Positions 50,731 through 58,753 of a stretch of DNA of 64,000 nucleotides are shown in pieces. The notes under the pieces were generated by a model, which saw only the letters and a program-made list of their open reading frames with translations, ran no database searches and had not been told where the DNA came from. The DNA comes from Cohnella terricola (lineage in GTDB: Bacteria; Bacillota; Bacilli; Paenibacillales; Paenibacillaceae). Numbering within the stretch: the first letter of the stretch is position 1; each line of letters opens with the position of its first letter. Position numbers and translations under genes: made by a program. Location: the NCBI RefSeq assembly GCF_007786475.1, contig NZ_VNJJ01000005.1, positions 310,001 through 374,000 on the forward strand, in the 5' to 3' direction.

Positions 50731-52455
50731 GTGTCATTGCAATCGGATGAAAAATTAGCCGTTACGGCGAAAGTATCCAACATGTCATCGTATGAAGAAG
50801 CGGTAAAGAGCTTTAACTGGTCGGATGTTGAAAAGCAATTTTCATGGTCCGAGACCGGCAAGGTAAACATGGCTTACGAAGCGATCGACCGCCACGTCGC
50901 CAGCGGCCGCGGCGGCAAAACCGCACTTCACTACAGTGACAACCATCGCGAAGAAAGCTACACCTTCGAAGATATGTCAAGGCAGTCCAATCGTTTTGCC
51001 AACGTGCTTCGCGGACTTGGCGTAGGCAAAGGGGACCGTGTGTTTATTTTTATGCCGCGGACGCCGGAGCTTTACTTCAGCCTGCTCGGAACGCTGAAAA
51101 TGGGCGCGATCGTCGGACCTTTGTTCGAAGCGTTCATGGAAACGGCCGTAAGAGACCGTCTGCAAGACAGCGAAGCGGTCGCCTTGATCACAACGCCGGC
51201 TTTATTGTCCCGGGTTCCTAGAGCCGAACTGCCTAATTTGAAGCATATTATCGTGTTCGGAGAATCTGTTGAAGCCGGAGACGGAATCGTCGATTTCCGT
51301 GCGGCGATGGATACGGCTTCCGACGAGGCTGAAGTCACCTTCCTGGATCGGGAAGACGGACTTATTCTGCACTACACTTCCGGGTCGACCGGCAAGCCTA
51401 AAGGCGTGTTCCACGTTCAAAACGCGATGATCCAGCACTATCATACGGGCCGTGTCGTACTAGATTTGCGCGAAGATGACGTATACTGGTGTACGGCCGA
51501 TCCAGGCTGGGTCACCGGCACGTCGTACGGAATATTCGCGCCATGGCTGAACGGCGTAACGAACGTCGTGCGCGGCGGACGATTCAGTCCGCAGGATTGG
51601 TATTCGACGATCGAGAAATATAAGATTACCGTTTGGTACAGCGCGCCAACGGCGTTCCGCATGCTGATGGGAGCGGGAGACGACGCCATTAAAGGATTCG
51701 ATCTCTCCAGCCTGCGCCATGTGCTCAGTGTCGGAGAACCGTTGAACCCGGAAGTCGTGCGTTGGGGCAATCGCGTATACGGACAGCGCATTCACGATAC
51801 TTGGTGGATGACGGAGACAGGCGGACAATTGATCTGCAACTATCCGAGTATGGAGATTAAGCCAGGTTCGATGGGCCGTCCCGTACCGGGCATCGAAGCT
51901 TCGATTATCGACGACCAAGGCAACGAGCTTCCGCCATACCGGATGGGCAACCTTGCCATTAAAACCCCATGGCCTTCGATGATGCGTAATGTATGGAACA
52001 ACCCTACGAAGTACGCGGAATATTTTCACATCCCGGGCTGGTATGTATCCGGAGATTCTGCGTATAAGGACGAAGAAGGTTATTTCTGGTTCCAAGGACG
52101 TATCGACGACGTTATCAACACGTCGGGCGAACGCGTCGGGCCGTTCGAGGTCGAGAGCAAGCTGGTCGAGCATCCGGCCGTCGCGGAAGCGGGCGTCATC
52201 GGCAAGCCGGATCCCGTGCGCGGTGAGATCATTAAAGCGTTCATTTCCCTTCGCGAAGGATTCGAGCCTTCGGACGACCTGAAAGCGGACATCGCCAAGT
52301 TCGTAAAAGAAGGGCTGTCCGCGCACGCGTCCCCTCGCGAGATCGAGTTCAAAGACAAACTTCCGAAAACTCGCAGCGGCAAGATCATGCGTCGGGTACT
52401 GAAAGCTTGGGAGCTCAACCTGCCTACAGGCGACTTGTCCACAATCGAGGATTGA
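50731..52455 (+). CDS. acsA: Acetyl-CoA synthetase
   Basis: AMP-forming acetate-CoA ligase, 574 residues. P-loop YTSGSTGKPKGVFH near 214, acetate pocket region WCTADPGWVTGTSYG near 250, DTWWMTETGGQL near 357, GDSAYKDEEGYFWFQGRIDD near 440, and the catalytic Lys in KTRSGKIMRR near 551, the residue AcuA acetylates. GTG start at 50731 behind AGGAAGGTG. Cytosolic. Control: cre site and extended -10 upstream, AcuA/AcuC post-translationally. Confidence 0.96.
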   Translation: MSLQSDEKLAVTAKVSNMSSYEEAVKSFNWSDVEKQFSWSETGKVNMAYEAIDRHVASGRGGKTALHYSDNHREESYTFEDMSRQSNRFANVLRGLGVGKGDRVFIFMPRTPELYFSLLGTLKMGAIVGPLFEAFMETAVRDRLQDSEAVALITTPALLSRVPRAELPNLKHIIVFGESVEAGDGIVDFRAAMDTASDEAEVTFLDREDGLILHYTSGSTGKPKGVFHVQNAMIQHYHTGRVVLDLREDDVYWCTADPGWVTGTSYGIFAPWLNGVTNVVRGGRFSPQDWYSTIEKYKITVWYSAPTAFRMLMGAGDDAIKGFDLSSLRHVLSVGEPLNPEVVRWGNRVYGQRIHDTWWMTETGGQLICNYPSMEIKPGSMGRPVPGIEASIIDDQGNELPPYRMGNLAIKTPWPSMMRNVWNNPTKYAEYFHIPGWYVSGDSAYKDEEGYFWFQGRIDDVINTSGERVGPFEVESKLVEHPAVAEAGVIGKPDPVRGEIIKAFISLREGFEPSDDLKADIAKFVKEGLSAHASPREIEFKDKLPKTRSGKIMRRVLKAWELNLPTGDLSTIED

Positions 52456-52469
52456 GTAAATATAATAGA

Positions 52470-52508
52470 AATGACGGCACAGGGGAGTCCTTGGCCGTCA
52501 TTTCTTTT
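52470..52508 (+). terminator. Terminator of acsA
   Basis: AAATGACGGC / GGCCGTCATTT stem followed by CTTTTT. The repeat array begins right behind it. Confidence 0.85.
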
Positions 52509-52509
52509 T

Positions 52510-53535
52510 GTTCACGGACCGTGCAACGGTCCCGCAGACCGTAACAGCCACCAAACCTCCGTTCATGGACTGTGTAACGGTCCCGCAGACCGTAACAGCC
52601 ACCAAACCTCCGTCCACGGACCGTGCAACGGTCCCGCAGACCGTAACAGCCGCCAAACCTCCGTTCATGGACTGTGTAACGGTCCCGCAGACCGTAACAG
52701 CCACCAAACCTCCGTCCACGGACCCTGTAACGGTCCCGCAGACCGTAAGCCGCCAAACCTCCGTCCACGGACCACGTAACGGTCCCGCAGACCGTAACAG
52801 CCACCAAACCTCCGTTCACGGACCTTGTAACGGTCCCGCAGACCGTAACAGCCGCCAAACCTCCGTTCATGGACCATTTAACGGTCCCGCAGACCGTAAC
52901 AGTTGCCAAACCTCCGTCCACGGACCATGTAACGGTCCCGCAGACCGTAACAGCCGCCAAACCTCCGTTCACGGACCGTGTAACGGTCCCGCAGACCGTA
53001 ACAGCCGCCAAACCTCCGTTCATGGACCATGTAACGGTCCCGCAGACCGTAACAGCCACCAAACCTCCGTTCACGGACCTTGTAACGGTCCCGCAGACCG
53101 TAACAGTTGCCAAACCTCCGTTCATGGACCATGTAACGGTCCCGCAGACCGTAACAGTTGCAAACCTCCGTCCACGGACCATGTAACGGTCTCGCAGACC
53201 GTAACAGTCACCAAAACTCCGTTCACGGACTGTGCAACGGCCCCGCAGACCGTAACAGCCGCCAAATCACCGTTCTGGGGCCGTGCAACGGTCTGGCAGA
53301 CCGTAACAGTCACCAAAACTCCGTTCACGGACTGTGCAACGGCCCCCCGCAGACCGTAACAGCCGCCAAATCACCGTTCTGGGGCCGTGCAACGGTCTCG
53401 CAGACCGTAACAGTCACCAAAACTCCGTTCACGGACAATTTAACGGTCCCGCAGACCGTAACAACCGTCAAACCTCCGTTCACGGACCATGTAACGGCCC
53501 CGCAGACCGTAACAGCCGCCAAACCTCCGTCCACT
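52510..53535. repeat. 51-bp tandem repeat array, about 20 copies
   Basis: Head-to-tail units with the core AACGGTCCCGCAGACCGTAA followed by CAGCCGCCAAACCTCCGTTC and ACGGACCATGT. The core forms the hairpin ACGGTC-CCGCA-GACCGT in most units; several units also allow GGACCGT-GCA-ACGGTCC. I counted 20 cores; one unit lacks three bases (near 52748) and one has two extra C (near 53345). Units 15-18 form a 102-bp dimer pattern with a CTGGGG variant. Variants are spread across linker positions. 51 is a multiple of three, so all frames stay open, but no frame has a ribosome site. Confidence 0.93.
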
Positions 53536-53567
53536 AGTGGGATAATCCCCCTTGCAATCAATTGATA

Positions 53568-53622
53568 AAACAAGAGGCTATCCCTTAGTCAAATGAAATG
53601 ACTTGGGGATAGCCTCTTGTTT
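53568..53622 (-). terminator. Terminator of PBP gene
   Basis: AAACAAGAGGCTATCCC / GGGATAGCCTCTTGTTT stem with inner loop, at the 3' side of the minus-strand PBP gene. Confidence 0.85.
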
Positions 53623-53633
53623 CGTAGCGGCGC

Positions 53634-56600
53634 TTAACCGCCGGATTTTACTTCGACTGCGGTCGTCGGAGAAGATTCACCTGCTGGACTGACCGCGGTT
53701 ATCCGATACCATCCCGAGGACATCGGGGCGATATACTCGAAAGCTGTTGACTCCGTCGTCCCGAGCAGCTTGTATTTTTCGCCCTCGGACGAACTGTACC
53801 ATACTTGATACTGGGTAACGCCTTCGCTTGCCGGATTGGCGTTCCAAGACAACGTTACGCCGATATCGGTGCCGCGTGCGCTAAGTCCGCTTGGAGCGGA
53901 AGGCCCGTTGCTCGTGTTTCCGCCATTCGGACGATCGGGCCCTTCCGTAGAGCCGCCGTTGCCATTACCGTTACCATTGCCATCCGGCAAGCCGGGCAGG
54001 CTCGGATCCACGATGATGCCGCCATCCGATGTCACTTTCTCGCTCGCGACGGACTCGTTGCCGGCCACGTCAACCGCAGTGACGAAATACGTATAGGATT
54101 GTTTGGAGCTAATATAGTTGACGAACTTGGCGTCGTCACCTGCAGGTACGGAAGCTTCGACCTTCTGGAACGGCCCTCCGTTAACGGACCGGTATAGTCG
54201 ATAGCCGGCCACGTCTTGCTGCGGGGAAGGCGTGAACGTAATTCGCGCCAAGTTGTTAAGTGTTTCCACCGTGACATGTCCCGGTGGGCTCGGTGCGGCC
54301 CCGTCCTCGACGCGCGGATCGATCTTCGAAGGCGCGCTTTGGGCCGCGTCCGACGGCAGGTAATACGACAAAGCTTTCCGGTTTTGGGCGGCAACTTGTC
54401 CCAGCTTGGTCTTTAGTTCTTCCATTAACGTATCGAGCGGCGTCTCGCGGACGATCATGACGGATTCGCGCAACAGGTCCTCCGGCGTTTCGCTCTGAGG
54501 CAAGTAGTTTACTCCGTTATAAGAGATATACTTCACTCTCACGAGCGCATCGTCGGCTTCTTTCGGAACGAACTTACGATTGAAGATGTCGGTCACGAGC
54601 CTGCCCGCGGATCTGGTTAAGTCCGTCGGAAGCTTGCCGCTAACGCTGGATACGGTCATCGAAACGATGTCGCCGGGTTTCTCGAACGATTTGGTCGGGA
54701 ACAGCTCCGGCTTCGCTTCAGTAACCTCGTTCATGATTTTGGCCCAGATCGAACGAGCACGACCATGGCTGTCGGAAGACAGCGTATGGATGACTTTCTC
54801 ATAACCGGCCCATACACCGAGCGTGACGTCGGGAGTGAAGCCTTCGAACCAAACGTCGCTGTAATTTTGAGTCGTTCCCGTTTTACCTGCGATCGGGATC
54901 GATTTGTAATTTTTGAATTGCGACATAAGCGACGTAGCCGTACCGTTCGTCACGACCGTGCGCAGCATGTCGGTCATCAAATAGGCGGATTGTTCGGAGA
55001 CGATTTGCTTTGGATCCGCCTCGTGCTTGAAGACGATCTGGTTTTTGCTGTCGCGGATTTCCTCGATCATATACGCGTCGTTGAACACGCCTTTGTTCGC
55101 GATCGCGGAGTACGCGTTCGTCAACTCTTCGACGGACGTTCCGTACTTCAATCCGCCAATAACGCCCGTTTGAGCCTCGTCGTCCTCTTTGACAAGCGTC
55201 GTGATGCCGAGGGAACGCACGAACTTCCACGATTCCTTGATTCCGACTTTGTCCAAGAAAATTTTCAAAGCAGGAATGTTGTAGGAACTGTTCAATGCTT
55301 GGCGAGCGGTCACCAGTCCCGAATAGCGGTTGTTGGAGTTTTTCGGGATATGGTAGCCGCCTCCGCCGTTCTTCAGAATAACCGGGGAATCGTCCAAAAT
55401 GCTGGCCGGTTGGATCAAGCCCATTTCGATTGCCGGCAAATAAGCGGCGATCGGTTTCATGGCCGAGCCCGGCTGCCGGACCATCTGAGTCGCGAAGTTC
55501 ATTTGCTCGATATGGAAATCGCGACCTTCGATCATTCCCAGAATGGCGCCCGTCTTGTGATTGATCATGACGGCAGCGATCTGCTCTACGCCTTTAACCT
55601 TATGATCCGGGGCGAAGTTGTCCGGATTTTCGGCGACTTGGTGCATCAGGTTGTACACTTTTTTATCGATCGTCGTTGTGATCTTGTAGCCGCCTCTCAG
55701 AAGCTGCCCGCGGGCGTCTTCGATCAGGGCGGAATTTTCTTTTTTCTTCAGATCTTCCTTTTTCAGTTCAGGATTCTGTTTAAGGACGAGCAATTCAGCA
55801 GCCTGGCGTTCGACTTCGAGCATTAGGTATGGATAAGTGTTGTACGCTTTTTCGCTCGGTTTGGCCAGGGAACGGTACAGATCGAAAGCGACCGCTTCGT
55901 TGTACTGGGCTTTCGTGATTTTGTTCTCGTCCAGCATGCGGCTGAGTACGAGTTTCTGTCTCGTGACTGCGCGTTTGAAGTTTTTCTCGTTGAATTCCCC
56001 TTTGCCGTTAAACGCGGAGTAGAGGGAAGGAAGCTGCGGCACGCCCGCTAAATACGCGGCTTGGGCAATGTTCAGCTGGTCGAGCTTCTCGATGCCGAAT
56101 ATGCCTTTGGCTGCGGCTTTGATTCCGAATACTTGATAGCCGTTGGAGCCATTGCCGTAAGGGACTTTGTTCAAGTAAGCCGTTAGGATTTCATCTTTGG
56201 TCAAGAACCTTTCCAGTCTCATTGACAGGAAAATTTCCTTGGCTTTCCGGCTGGAAGTTTGGTCCAGGTTCAAGAACACTCGTCTAGCCAACTGCTGCGT
56301 GATCGTACTGCCGCCGGTCTGCACGCTTTCGTTAAGCAACTGTTGCTTAACGGCGCGGAACAAACCGTTCGTGTCAACGCCGGGATGGGTGAAGAAATTT
56401 TTGTCCTCGATAGACACGACCGCGTCGATCATCACCTGCGGAATTTGATTGAAGGCGACCGGCCGGCGGTCTTCTTCCGATCGCAACTGCCCGATCGGCG
56501 CTCCGTCGTTGAAATAGACAAAGCCGGTTATCGCGTTCTCGTTAATTCTTTCTTCAATAAAGCTACGGTCCCGAATCGGATCGTCATGGACGAGCGACGC

Positions 56601-56753
56601 GACGTAGCCTGCTACCGCTCCAGCTGCGGCAAGTCCGGCCAGAACGCCGAATAAGATCAGCCAGAGTACGGTAAACCCCACGATCTTCCCAGTGGTCTTG
56701 AAGCCTTCGCCCTTGCGCTTCGGCTCGGAAGGGGGTTGTTTAGTAGTCGTCAT
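53634..56753 (-). CDS. Class A penicillin-binding protein (PBP1A type)
   Basis: Bifunctional peptidoglycan polymerase and crosslinker, 1039 residues. Cytoplasmic basic tail, one TM helix near 25-50, and the GT51 domain with AVVSIEDKNFFTHPGVD near 110, GGSTITQQLARRVFL near 147 and NKVPYGNGSNGYQVFGIKAA near 190. The transpeptidase domain has RQPGSAMKP (SxxK) near 435, SSYN near 492 and KTGTTQNYSD near 623. Two fibronectin type III-like domains follow at the C-terminus (about 830-910 and 950-1035), separated by a Gly/Asn-rich linker. ATG start with AAGGAGGA upstream. Anchored outside the cell membrane. Confidence 0.93.
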   Translation of the reverse strand: MTTTKQPPSEPKRKGEGFKTTGKIVGFTVLWLILFGVLAGLAAAGAVAGYVASLVHDDPIRDRSFIEERINENAITGFVYFNDGAPIGQLRSEEDRRPVAFNQIPQVMIDAVVSIEDKNFFTHPGVDTNGLFRAVKQQLLNESVQTGGSTITQQLARRVFLNLDQTSSRKAKEIFLSMRLERFLTKDEILTAYLNKVPYGNGSNGYQVFGIKAAAKGIFGIEKLDQLNIAQAAYLAGVPQLPSLYSAFNGKGEFNEKNFKRAVTRQKLVLSRMLDENKITKAQYNEAVAFDLYRSLAKPSEKAYNTYPYLMLEVERQAAELLVLKQNPELKKEDLKKKENSALIEDARGQLLRGGYKITTTIDKKVYNLMHQVAENPDNFAPDHKVKGVEQIAAVMINHKTGAILGMIEGRDFHIEQMNFATQMVRQPGSAMKPIAAYLPAIEMGLIQPASILDDSPVILKNGGGGYHIPKNSNNRYSGLVTARQALNSSYNIPALKIFLDKVGIKESWKFVRSLGITTLVKEDDEAQTGVIGGLKYGTSVEELTNAYSAIANKGVFNDAYMIEEIRDSKNQIVFKHEADPKQIVSEQSAYLMTDMLRTVVTNGTATSLMSQFKNYKSIPIAGKTGTTQNYSDVWFEGFTPDVTLGVWAGYEKVIHTLSSDSHGRARSIWAKIMNEVTEAKPELFPTKSFEKPGDIVSMTVSSVSGKLPTDLTRSAGRLVTDIFNRKFVPKEADDALVRVKYISYNGVNYLPQSETPEDLLRESVMIVRETPLDTLMEELKTKLGQVAAQNRKALSYYLPSDAAQSAPSKIDPRVEDGAAPSPPGHVTVETLNNLARITFTPSPQQDVAGYRLYRSVNGGPFQKVEASVPAGDDAKFVNYISSKQSYTYFVTAVDVAGNESVASEKVTSDGGIIVDPSLPGLPDGNGNGNGNGGSTEGPDRPNGGNTSNGPSAPSGLSARGTDIGVTLSWNANPASEGVTQYQVWYSSSEGEKYKLLGTTESTAFEYIAPMSSGWYRITAVSPAGESSPTTAVEVKSGG

Positions 56754-56839
56754 TTAGAAATCCTCCTTCAACAAACAGAACTATTATAGCACATTTACCC
56801 ATCGTTTGACTTCCTCCTGAAGGGAAGGGAAATAGACGC

Positions 56840-56876
56840 AAAAAAGCCGAGCAGAGGTGGACCTCTGACTCGGCCT
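56840..56876 (-). terminator. Terminator of ferritin gene
   Basis: AAGGCCGAGTCAGAGG / CCTCTGCTCGGCTTTTTT on the minus strand. Confidence 0.85.
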
Positions 56877-56893
56877 TATGACGATATCGTGTG

Positions 56894-57409
56894 TTACAGA
56901 GCCGGAGGCGTGAACGTCCGGGTCGCGAATTCCGCATCCATCATGAAGAAAGCGTTGCTGTCCTTTTCGATGCGTTTCAGTTTGTTGATAATCGTGTCGA
57001 ACATCGACTCTTCCTCGACTTGTTCGTCGATGAACCATTTCAGGAATTGAATCGTCGCGTGTTCCCGATCGTTCAGAGCAAGGTCGGAGAGATGATAGAT
57101 TCTCCGCGTGACTTCCTGCTCATGTTTGTAGGCATGCTCGTAGGCGTCCAGCACCGATGAATATTCGTTGATCGGAGTGTCCATCCCGGATAAAGTCGCG
57201 CGAAGTCCGCGATCGTTTAAGTACTTATAGATTTTCATCGCGTGGAATTTTTCTTCCTCCGCTTGAACCATGAAGAAATTGGCGAATCCGTCCAAGCTCT
57301 CGCCTGAGCAGTAAGCGGCGACCGCCAAGTATACGTGCGCGGAATAGAGCTCATAGTTCAATTGGTCGTTTAATGCTTTGCTTAGGGTTTCGTTGATCAT
57401 TGTCACCAA
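56894..57409 (-). CDS. ftnA: Ferritin
   Basis: Iron-storage four-helix-bundle protein, 171 residues. Ferroxidase ligands are visible in LNYELYSAHVYLA near 16 (Glu), MVQAEEEKFHAMKIYKYL near 48 (Glu-xx-His), EHAYKHEQEVTRRIY near 91 and FLKWFIDEQVEEESMF near 120. GTG 57409 after AAGGAG; ATG 57403 also possible. It has its own extended -10 (TGGTACAAT, minus) just upstream. It is 54 bases behind the Fur-controlled DUF1450 gene, so it may also be read through from there. Confidence 0.92.
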   Translation of the reverse strand: MVTMINETLSKALNDQLNYELYSAHVYLAVAAYCSGESLDGFANFFMVQAEEEKFHAMKIYKYLNDRGLRATLSGMDTPINEYSSVLDAYEHAYKHEQEVTRRIYHLSDLALNDREHATIQFLKWFIDEQVEEESMFDTIINKLKRIEKDSNAFFMMDAEFATRTFTPPAL

Positions 57410-57463
57410 TCGCTCCTTCTGGAAATCTTCGGATCTACCCGAATTGTACCATAAACCGACTGG

Positions 57464-57688
57464 TTATCCTATTCGGAGCTTTAATTTGTCGAATAATGCT
57501 TCGGGAGTGGGGGCCGCGATCATTTCCGTTTTGCCAATCAGGGCCACGCATTGTCGCGTGCAAGCCTTGCAGACGCCTATGCAGTCTTTTTTCTTCCTCT
57601 TGATCTCCGGATATTCGATTTTAAGCGATTTATATACCGACTTGGACCCGTGCTTGAAATTTCTGCAGCAGAATTTGATTTTTTTCAT
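57464..57688 (-). CDS. DUF1450 family protein under Fur-type promoter
   Basis: A 74-residue protein MKKIKFCCRNFKHGSKSVYK..., with paired Cys near 7-8 and near CIGVCKACTRQC (36-47), and a C-terminal part PTPEALFDKLKLRIG. The pattern matches DUF1450 (YuzB-like), whose Cys-rich members are thought to bind metal or Fe-S. The ribosome site is weak. The promoter overlaps a near-consensus Fur box, so the gene is probably induced in low iron. Confidence 0.78.
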   Translation of the reverse strand: MKKIKFCCRNFKHGSKSVYKSLKIEYPEIKRKKKDCIGVCKACTRQCVALIGKTEMIAAPTPEALFDKLKLRIG

Positions 57689-57727
57689 GCGTAACCGACT
57701 TTCGTAGAAAAATTCAAATCTACTTAA

Positions 57728-57756
57728 ATGATATTAATTCTCATTATCATTGTCAA
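57728..57756 (-). promoter_or_regulatory. Promoter with Fur box
   Basis: On the minus strand TTGACA, 17 bp, TATCAT form a near-consensus sigma-A promoter. The 15-mer TGATATTAATTCTCA (forward 57729-57743) differs from the 7-1-7 Fur consensus TGANAATNATTNTCA at one position on the minus strand and covers the -10 and spacer. Fur binding there would block RNA polymerase. Confidence 0.72.
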
Positions 57757-57771
57757 TACCGGAAACGAGCA

Positions 57772-57802
57772 AAAAAAACCACTCCAGCAAGTGGAGTGGT
57801 TG
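57772..57802 (-). terminator. Terminator of rpsD
   Basis: AACCACTCC ACTTGC-loop GGAGTGGTT stem with eight T residues on the minus strand. Confidence 0.85.
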
Positions 57803-57815
57803 TTGCCGATTGCAA

Positions 57816-58415
57816 TTAGCGGCTATAGAATTCGACGATTTGCTTCTCGTCGATCTCTTGCGACAGCTCTCCGCGATCCGGAAGACGAGTAAACTTGCCT
57901 TCCATAGCGTTAGCATTGAAGTCCAGGTAGCCAGGAATATGATGGCGTCCTTCCAATGCTTCTTTGATCGATTTCAGGGAACGGCTGCGTTCGCGAAGGC
58001 CGATTACGTCGCCGATTTGTACGATGTAGGAAGCGATGTCGACTTTTTTGCCGTTAACCGTTACGTGACCGTGGGATACGAGTTGGCGGGAACCGTAACG
58101 CGTGTTCGCAAAGCCAAGACGGTATACCAGGTTGTCGAGACGGCTTTCGAGCAAGAACATGAAGTTCTCACCGGCAATACCTTGTTGCTTCGACGCGCGA
58201 TCGAACAAGTTGCGGAATTGCTTCTCGTTCAAACCGTACATGTGACGAAGCTTTTGTTTTTCAAGCAATTGTTTACCATACTCGCTCACTTTGCGACGTT
58301 GGTTAGCTCCGTGCTGTCCTGGAGGGAAAGCACGCTTTAAATCTTTACCGTTGCCGCTCAGGGAAATGCCCAGACGGCGGCTCAACTTGAACTTAGGACC
58401 TGTATATCTTGCCAT
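57816..58415 (-). CDS. rpsD: Ribosomal protein S4
   Basis: 199-residue primary 16S-binding protein of the small subunit. N-terminal [20 protein letters not shown], and the S4 RNA-binding domain near 90-150 ([36 protein letters not shown]). It lacks the zinc-Cys cluster, as in many Bacillus copies. Monocistronic, with a long leader and strong promoter; in Bacillus rpsD is autoregulated by S4. Confidence 0.97.
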   Translation of the reverse strand: MARYTGPKFKLSRRLGISLSGNGKDLKRAFPPGQHGANQRRKVSEYGKQLLEKQKLRHMYGLNEKQFRNLFDRASKQQGIAGENFMFLLESRLDNLVYRLGFANTRYGSRQLVSHGHVTVNGKKVDIASYIVQIGDVIGLRERSRSLKSIKEALEGRHHIPGYLDFNANAMEGKFTRLPDRGELSQEIDEKQIVEFYSR

Positions 58416-58609
58416 GTGTGTGAAAGCTCCTTTTTCAAAATAAAATGTTCTGAAAATGGGTTCCGTTGCGCGAATTCTCCATAACCGATAATCGGTTCCA
58501 ACAGGGTAGTTCAGCCGCTGCCCGTTGGTGGATCGTTCGAGAGGGTGTCACAAATGCTAAGCCCAGTATTCAACAAGATATATTATAAGAAACCTGCCGC
58601 AATTGTCAA
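58416..58609 (-). promoter_or_regulatory. rpsD promoter and structured leader
   Basis: Promoter on the minus strand: TTGACA (58604-58609), 16-bp spacer, TATAAT (58582-58587). The RNA leader is about 160 nt with potential hairpins, for example ACCGATTATCGGT near 58480-58500 and a GCGGCTGAACTACCC region, ending at AAAAAGGAGC before the ATG. It corresponds in position to the S4-binding leader of Bacillus rpsD. The fold was judged by eye. Confidence 0.6.
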
Positions 58610-58753
58610 GTTGTTTCAGGCAATCGGAGTCTGAAGACAAAGAAATTCATGACCATTCTTTAAGGCTAAAGACTTATATGAAGCTAGTGCAAAAATCACT
58701 GTTTCATTGTATAGTTAAAAGAAAGAGACACGCGGGGGACGGAGGTGTCGGGC

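Noticed and set aside
52510-53535. CRISPR array
   Set aside because: Units are contiguous 51-bp copies. The variable positions are shared variants, not unique spacers, and no cas gene is present.
52424-53573. Long repetitive open frames on both strands (252 aa minus, 283 aa plus)
   Set aside because: The 51-bp period keeps all frames open. No frame has a ribosome site or domain, and the plus frame would start inside the acsA terminator.
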